From NCBI GenBank assembly GCA_000961725.1, contig LADS01000062.1, positions 1 to 64,000 of the forward strand: 64,000 nt of DNA, read 5' to 3'. Below, piece after piece: positions 60,561-64,000 of this stretch. The position numbers and the translations under genes were made by a program. This DNA is from Desulfobulbaceae bacterium BRH_c16a (lineage in GTDB: Bacteria; Desulfobacterota; Desulfobulbia; Desulfobulbales; Desulfocapsaceae). The notes under the pieces were generated by a model. The model was not told the origin of the DNA. It worked only from the letters and a program-made list of their open reading frames with translations, and did not search any database. Within the stretch, counting starts at the first letter, position 1; each line of letters starts with the position of its first letter.

Positions 60561-61748
60561 TTGAAAAAAATACAAACATCTTTAGTCGGCCAGATCGTCG
60601 CGGTAATGTTTTTCCGGCTGCTGCTCAACACCGGGCGACGCTTTATCTATCCCTTTGCCCCTGCCCTCAGCAGAGGGCTGGAGGTGCCCCTGGCGGCCAT
60701 TACCCCGATCATTGCCGCATGTCAGGCGACTTCTCTGCTCGGACTCTTCAGCGGACCGCTGGCCGACCGGCTCGGTTATAGACGGATGATGCGGGCGGGG
60801 CTCGCCATGCTTGCCGCAGGCATGCTGCTGTGCGGGCTGCTGCCCGGCTACTGGCCGATCTTTGTCGGTCTGGTTGTCGCAAGTTTCGGGAAGACCATCT
60901 TCGATCCTTCCATCCAGGCCTTTATAGGCCGTCATGTACCTTACGCGCGGCGTGCCCGGGTGATCGGCGCGGTCGAAACAGCCTGGGCCGGTTCGACGCT
61001 TATCGGTATTCCCGCCCTTGGCCTTATCATCGAACATATCGGCTTGAACAGCGCTTTCCTGCTGCTGGCTTTTTTGGGTGCGATTGGCTGGCTGGTTATC
61101 GCCCGGGTCATTCCGGACGATACTCCGGATCCTGCCGGAGAGAGCCGCAAAGTCAATATCTTTGCCGCCCTGCCGCAACTCCTGCGGGTTCGTCCCGCCG
61201 CAGGCATGCTGGCATTCGGCTTCTGGATCAGTATCGCCAACGACAGTCTGTTTGTCGTCTACGGTGCCTGGTTCGAGCAGTCCTTCCTGGTGAGTATCGC
61301 CACCCTCGGTTTCAGCACAGTGGCCATCGGCGCGGCTGAACTGCTCGGCGAATCGATGACGGCGGTATTTTCCGACCGGCTGGGGCTGAAAAAGGCAACC
61401 GTTCTGGGATTGTGCCTGGCGATGCTTGCCTATCTGCTGCTCCCCTTCATCGGCCGCTCCCTGCCTCTGGCAATGACCGGCATGTTCTGGATTTTCCTTG
61501 CTTTCGAATTCACTATAGTCACCAGTTTTTCCCTCTGCACCGAGCTGATGCCGAAGGCCAGGGCGACGATGATGGCCGGGTTCTATGCCACCGGCGGCCT
61601 GGGACGGATGATTGGCGTTCTTCTTGGCGGCGGGTTGTGGCAGGTCGGCGGGATCGCCGCCGTCGCCTGGTCTTCGGCCTTTTTTACCGGCATCGGCCTG
61701 CTGTCGCTGCTCTGGGGCTTGCATGGCTGGAAACCGGGAAAAGGCTGA
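60561..61748 (+). CDS. MFS transporter, 12 helices
   Basis: The product is 395 residues with 12 predicted membrane helices and the major-facilitator signature between helices 2 and 3 ('GPLADRLGYRRMMRAG') and a similar one in the second half ('DRLGLKKATVLG'). Such carriers exchange small solutes by proton coupling; the subfamily resembles drug or sugar efflux carriers but the substrate cannot be read from sequence. The start is TTG 60561, immediately after the DUF2905 stop; no better ATG exists within 15 codons. Next gene follows by 15 bp. Confidence 0.87.
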   Translation: MKKIQTSLVGQIVAVMFFRLLLNTGRRFIYPFAPALSRGLEVPLAAITPIIAACQATSLLGLFSGPLADRLGYRRMMRAGLAMLAAGMLLCGLLPGYWPIFVGLVVASFGKTIFDPSIQAFIGRHVPYARRARVIGAVETAWAGSTLIGIPALGLIIEHIGLNSAFLLLAFLGAIGWLVIARVIPDDTPDPAGESRKVNIFAALPQLLRVRPAAGMLAFGFWISIANDSLFVVYGAWFEQSFLVSIATLGFSTVAIGAAELLGESMTAVFSDRLGLKKATVLGLCLAMLAYLLLPFIGRSLPLAMTGMFWIFLAFEFTIVTSFSLCTELMPKARATMMAGFYATGGLGRMIGVLLGGGLWQVGGIAAVAWSSAFFTGIGLLSLLWGLHGWKPGKG

Positions 61749-61763
61749 TCTCAAGGAGGAGCT

Positions 61764-62363
61764 ATGAAATTTGTTTGGATTCTAGTGTATGGCGCCGTTC
61801 TCATCTGGTCCGGGATTAATCCCAAAGATCAGTTCACCTGGTTTCTCGAGGTTGTCCCGGCGGTCATCGGAGCGATCGTTCTCGCCGCGACCTACCGGTC
61901 ATTTCGGCTGACTCCCTTGCTCTATTTGCTGATCCTTGCGCATTGCATCGTGCTGATGGTCGGCGGTCACTACACCTATGCCGAAGTCCCGCTGTTCGAG
62001 CATATGAAGACGATATTCGGATTCGAACGCAACAACTACGACAAGGTCGGTCATTTTTTCCAGGGCTTTGTGCCGGCTTTGATCGCAAGAGAAATAATGA
62101 TCCGTAAAAACGTGATAAACGGCAGGGGATGGCTGAATTTTTTCATCGTCTGCTTTTGTCTCGCCCTGAGTGCCTTTTATGAACTCATCGAGTGGTGGGT
62201 GGCTGTAGCCACCGGAGAAGGAGCCGAGGCGTTTCTGGGAACGCAAGGCTATGTTTGGGACACGCAGTCGGACATGGCCATTGCTCTGCTGGGAGCCGTT
62301 ATGGCCCTGTTGATGCTTTCAAAATTGCACGATTCGCAGATGGGGAGGATTCAGGACCTGTAA
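61764..62363 (+). CDS. DUF2238 (YjdF-like) membrane protein
   Basis: The product is 199 residues with about six helices and conserved polar residues inside helices: 'GGHYTYAEVPLF', 'NNYDKVGHFFQGFVPALIARE', 'SAFYELIEWWVAV' and 'DTQSDMAIALLGA'. These match the DUF2238 family, whose role is unknown. ATG follows 'AAGGAGGAGC', an optimal ribosome site. It sits 15 bp after the MFS gene and ends this transcriptional run. Confidence 0.92.
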   Translation: MKFVWILVYGAVLIWSGINPKDQFTWFLEVVPAVIGAIVLAATYRSFRLTPLLYLLILAHCIVLMVGGHYTYAEVPLFEHMKTIFGFERNNYDKVGHFFQGFVPALIAREIMIRKNVINGRGWLNFFIVCFCLALSAFYELIEWWVAVATGEGAEAFLGTQGYVWDTQSDMAIALLGAVMALLMLSKLHDSQMGRIQDL

Positions 62364-62603
62364 GATGACTCTTCATCATACCGCATCTTGAGAGTTCTTT
62401 CGTGACAGTTTCCGAAAAAAGCACGCCACAGATCCTGTGGTATTCTCTTGTGTTGATGTTCTTGTTCAGTTAATATCCTGAAAATTCGGGCGATTCCGGC
62501 AGATCCGAGAGCTTGAGCATGCCGATCCACGGTCGTGCCATGGGGCAAGAAGAAGGTGAGCACCGTAAAGTGGAAGGTGAAAGAGAGAAAACGCGAGGGT
62601 AAT

Positions 62604-63041
62604 ATGAATTCTGACGACAGAAAATGGAAAATGATCCAGCGGCACTTAGGGTACAATGACCAGGAAATGATTGTCTTTAAAGATGATCCGAGAAACGAGG
62701 AGGTGTTGAACAAAGGTGGCGATCTGGCAAACAAGACCATCATCCTCGAGGTCGTCGAATCTCACGGATGCAACAGTAAACACAAGATAGGCGACAAATT
62801 CTTTTTTGATGCGTTCGGCAACCTGTTGACCGAACTGTGCCCGAAAAAAGTCTGTGGCTACTCCCTGAACGCGGCGTTGATGATGGTGTTTACGGCCAAT
62901 GAAATGCTCTTTGCCGGAATAGACCCGAATACAATTCGATTCAAACGGGCCGGCTGTTTCGATGTCGGTCTGGAATGTGGCGGCTGGGGACGAATTGTCC
63001 TGGAGTTACGGGTTGTTGAGAAGAGCAATAGCAACCTCTGA
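62604..63041 (+). CDS. TIGR04076-family protein
   Basis: The product is 145 residues with the pattern of the TIGR04076 family: 'ILEVVESHGCNSKHKIGDKFFFD' , 'CPKKVCGYSLNAALMMVFTANEMLFAGIDPN' and 'GCFDVGLECGGWGRIVLELRVV'. Conserved Cys residues suggest metal or redox chemistry, but no function is known. ATG 62604 follows 'GAGGGT'; in-frame codons back to 62535 are highly basic and not conserved-looking. Confidence 0.85.
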   Translation: MNSDDRKWKMIQRHLGYNDQEMIVFKDDPRNEEVLNKGGDLANKTIILEVVESHGCNSKHKIGDKFFFDAFGNLLTELCPKKVCGYSLNAALMMVFTANEMLFAGIDPNTIRFKRAGCFDVGLECGGWGRIVLELRVVEKSNSNL

Positions 63042-63117
63042 AAATGGCGCGGCGTGGTTGGCGGCAATAGCGGGCAGATGGTGGAATTTGGCTCGACAGT
63101 GGTCGTGGTAACCTGCA

Positions 63118-64000
63118 ATGGACCGATATAAAGACGACTGCTTTAAAAAAAATGTCTATGGTCTGGCGTTTGTCGAGTTTCTCTGGGGACTGGGGTTTCC
63201 CATTGTGCTGGAGTCTACCTTTCTCCAGCTGTTCCTGAAAAGCCTCGGCGCTTCGAGTTTTGCCATCGGCATCGTGCCTTCTCTATTTATCTTCGGCATC
63301 TCGACTTTTCCTCTCTTTTCGAGCTACATCTCGAGAAACAGGCGGTTCAAGAGGCCTCTGGTGGCGATACTTCATATCGTGTCGGGCCTTTCGATCTTTC
63401 TCTTCGGCGGGATTTTGTATTTCATTGACGATCCGGCAAAAGTCCTGCCGCTCTTTTTTGCATCCTACACGGTTTTTTCCTTGTGCATGGGCCTTACCAT
63501 CCCGGTGTGGCTCAATTATCTGGTGCGGATCTTTTCCGAATCCAAGGCGGTTTCCGGTCTGGGGTATATGATGCTGGCCCAGAATATCGGCAAGGTCGTG
63601 TCGAGTTTTTTTATTCTCAAGATCGTCGACAACTATGCATTTTCCCTGGAATCCTCAGCCTGGGTCTTCATGGGAACCGGGTTGCTGTTCGTCCTCGGCT
63701 CCTTCTGCTTTTTCCTCACCACGGAAGTGGCCGACCCGCATGACCCGGAACGGGACAACCTGTCGTTTCTGCGACATACCGGCCAGGCGTTTGCCGAGAT
63801 TCTCAGGAACCGCAGATTCCTGGTCTTCCTCGCAGCCGATCTCGATATCTACGTGATTCTTACGGTCATGTCGTTCTACGCCACGTATGCGACCGGATTT
63901 TTCGGGGTGTCGGCCCCGGTGGCGGCCGGTACTTTTGTCGCCTGCATCTATGCCGGCTCGATTACCGTGAACATCTTCCTTGGCGCAATGAACCTTCTCG
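63118..64000 (+). CDS. MFS-type transporter, 3'-truncated by window edge
   Basis: The frame from ATG 63118 stays open to the last base of the window (294 codons). It shows at least seven membrane helices ('YGLAFVEFLWGLGFPIVLES', 'LFIFGISTFPLFSSYIS', 'FASYTVFSLCMGLTIPVW', 'VFMGTGLLFVLGSFCFFL') with a basic loop 'SRNRRFKRPLVA' at the helix 2-3 junction. The second half, after 'DPERDNLSFLRHTGQ', begins a new helix bundle, as in MFS carriers. No strong ribosome site is seen. Substrate unknown. Confidence 0.8.
   Translation, partial: MDRYKDDCFKKNVYGLAFVEFLWGLGFPIVLESTFLQLFLKSLGASSFAIGIVPSLFIFGISTFPLFSSYISRNRRFKRPLVAILHIVSGLSIFLFGGILYFIDDPAKVLPLFFASYTVFSLCMGLTIPVWLNYLVRIFSESKAVSGLGYMMLAQNIGKVVSSFFILKIVDNYAFSLESSAWVFMGTGLLFVLGSFCFFLTTEVADPHDPERDNLSFLRHTGQAFAEILRNRRFLVFLAADLDIYVILTVMSFYATYATGFFGVSAPVAAGTFVACIYAGSITVNIFLGAMNLL

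Noticed and set aside
60582..61754. 390-codon minus-strand open frame
   Set aside because: Antisense to the MFS transporter; very Gln-rich and lacks any membrane or catalytic pattern.
1..64000. CRISPR arrays, rRNA genes, restriction or abortive-infection cassettes
   Set aside because: No regularly spaced repeats, rRNA-like sequence or defence-gene motifs were seen.

Overview
The window looks like a chromosomal stretch from a Gram-negative, sulfate-reducer-type Desulfobacterota (Desulfobulbales-like) bacterium. This is inferred from gene content and style, not from a marker gene: many hybrid histidine kinases, the aspartate-semialdehyde route to spermidine, a eukaryotic-type NADP isocitrate dehydrogenase, DASS and TauE sulfur/anion transporters, and periplasmic solute-binding proteins. 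Base composition is moderately GC-rich with AT-rich intergenic regions.

Layout. 1-5.7 kb: the 3' part of an IS630-type transposase, a PAS hybrid kinase, then a run of small envelope/stress proteins (BON-domain, DUF883, YqjE-like, YqjK-like, a two-helix protein, an ABM monooxygenase, a small secreted protein). 5.8-11.5 kb: a minus-strand operon of PAPS-type sulfotransferase, DASS transporter, TauE permease and a PrpR-like sigma-54 activator, preceded by a textbook -24/-12 promoter. 11.8-16.2 kb: a large Lhr-type helicase. 16.6-25.3 kb: a soluble Cache hybrid kinase, an acyltransferase/cNMP-binding/methyltransferase fusion, and a binding lipoprotein paired with a transmembrane hybrid kinase. 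25.3-30.2 kb: RluA-type pseudouridine synthase, MscS-type channel, icd. 30.5-31.7 kb: tRNA-Lys(CTT), whose 3' end is duplicated 1.1 kb downstream, the mark of an old integration. 31.8-35.3 kb: a conserved unknown, a secreted repeat protein and a frameshifted hybrid kinase. 35.4-38.2 kb: a LeuCD-like dehydratase divergent from a LysR regulator, with two LysR boxes between them. 38.4-43.7 kb: a complete polyamine operon (speA, carboxyspermidine dehydrogenase, nspC, speB). 43.6-48.6 kb: ppnP, a DUF4118/PAS hybrid kinase, and a PLP decarboxylase coupled to a SET-domain protein. 48.9-54.1 kb: two binding proteins co-transcribed with a BarA-like kinase. 54.4-64 kb: a 1322-residue exported protein with a transglutaminase-like region, a Cache/HAMP/SpoIIE phosphatase, DUF2905, two MFS transporters (the last cut by the window edge), DUF2238 and TIGR04076 proteins.

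The dominant theme is signal perception. There are six hybrid kinases (one broken), one SpoIIE phosphatase, one sigma-54 activator, one LysR regulator and one cNMP-binding fusion enzyme. Two loci pair amino-acid-type periplasmic binding proteins with kinases rather than with permeases and ATPases, so these binding proteins probably act as sensors. The most novel-looking items are the acyltransferase-cNMP-methyltransferase fusion, the repeat protein at 32.4 kb, the SET/decarboxylase pair, the 1322-residue protein and the sigma-54-controlled sulfotransferase operon. Several dispersed palindromes and a 130-bp terminal-inverted-repeat element lie in the intergenic regions.
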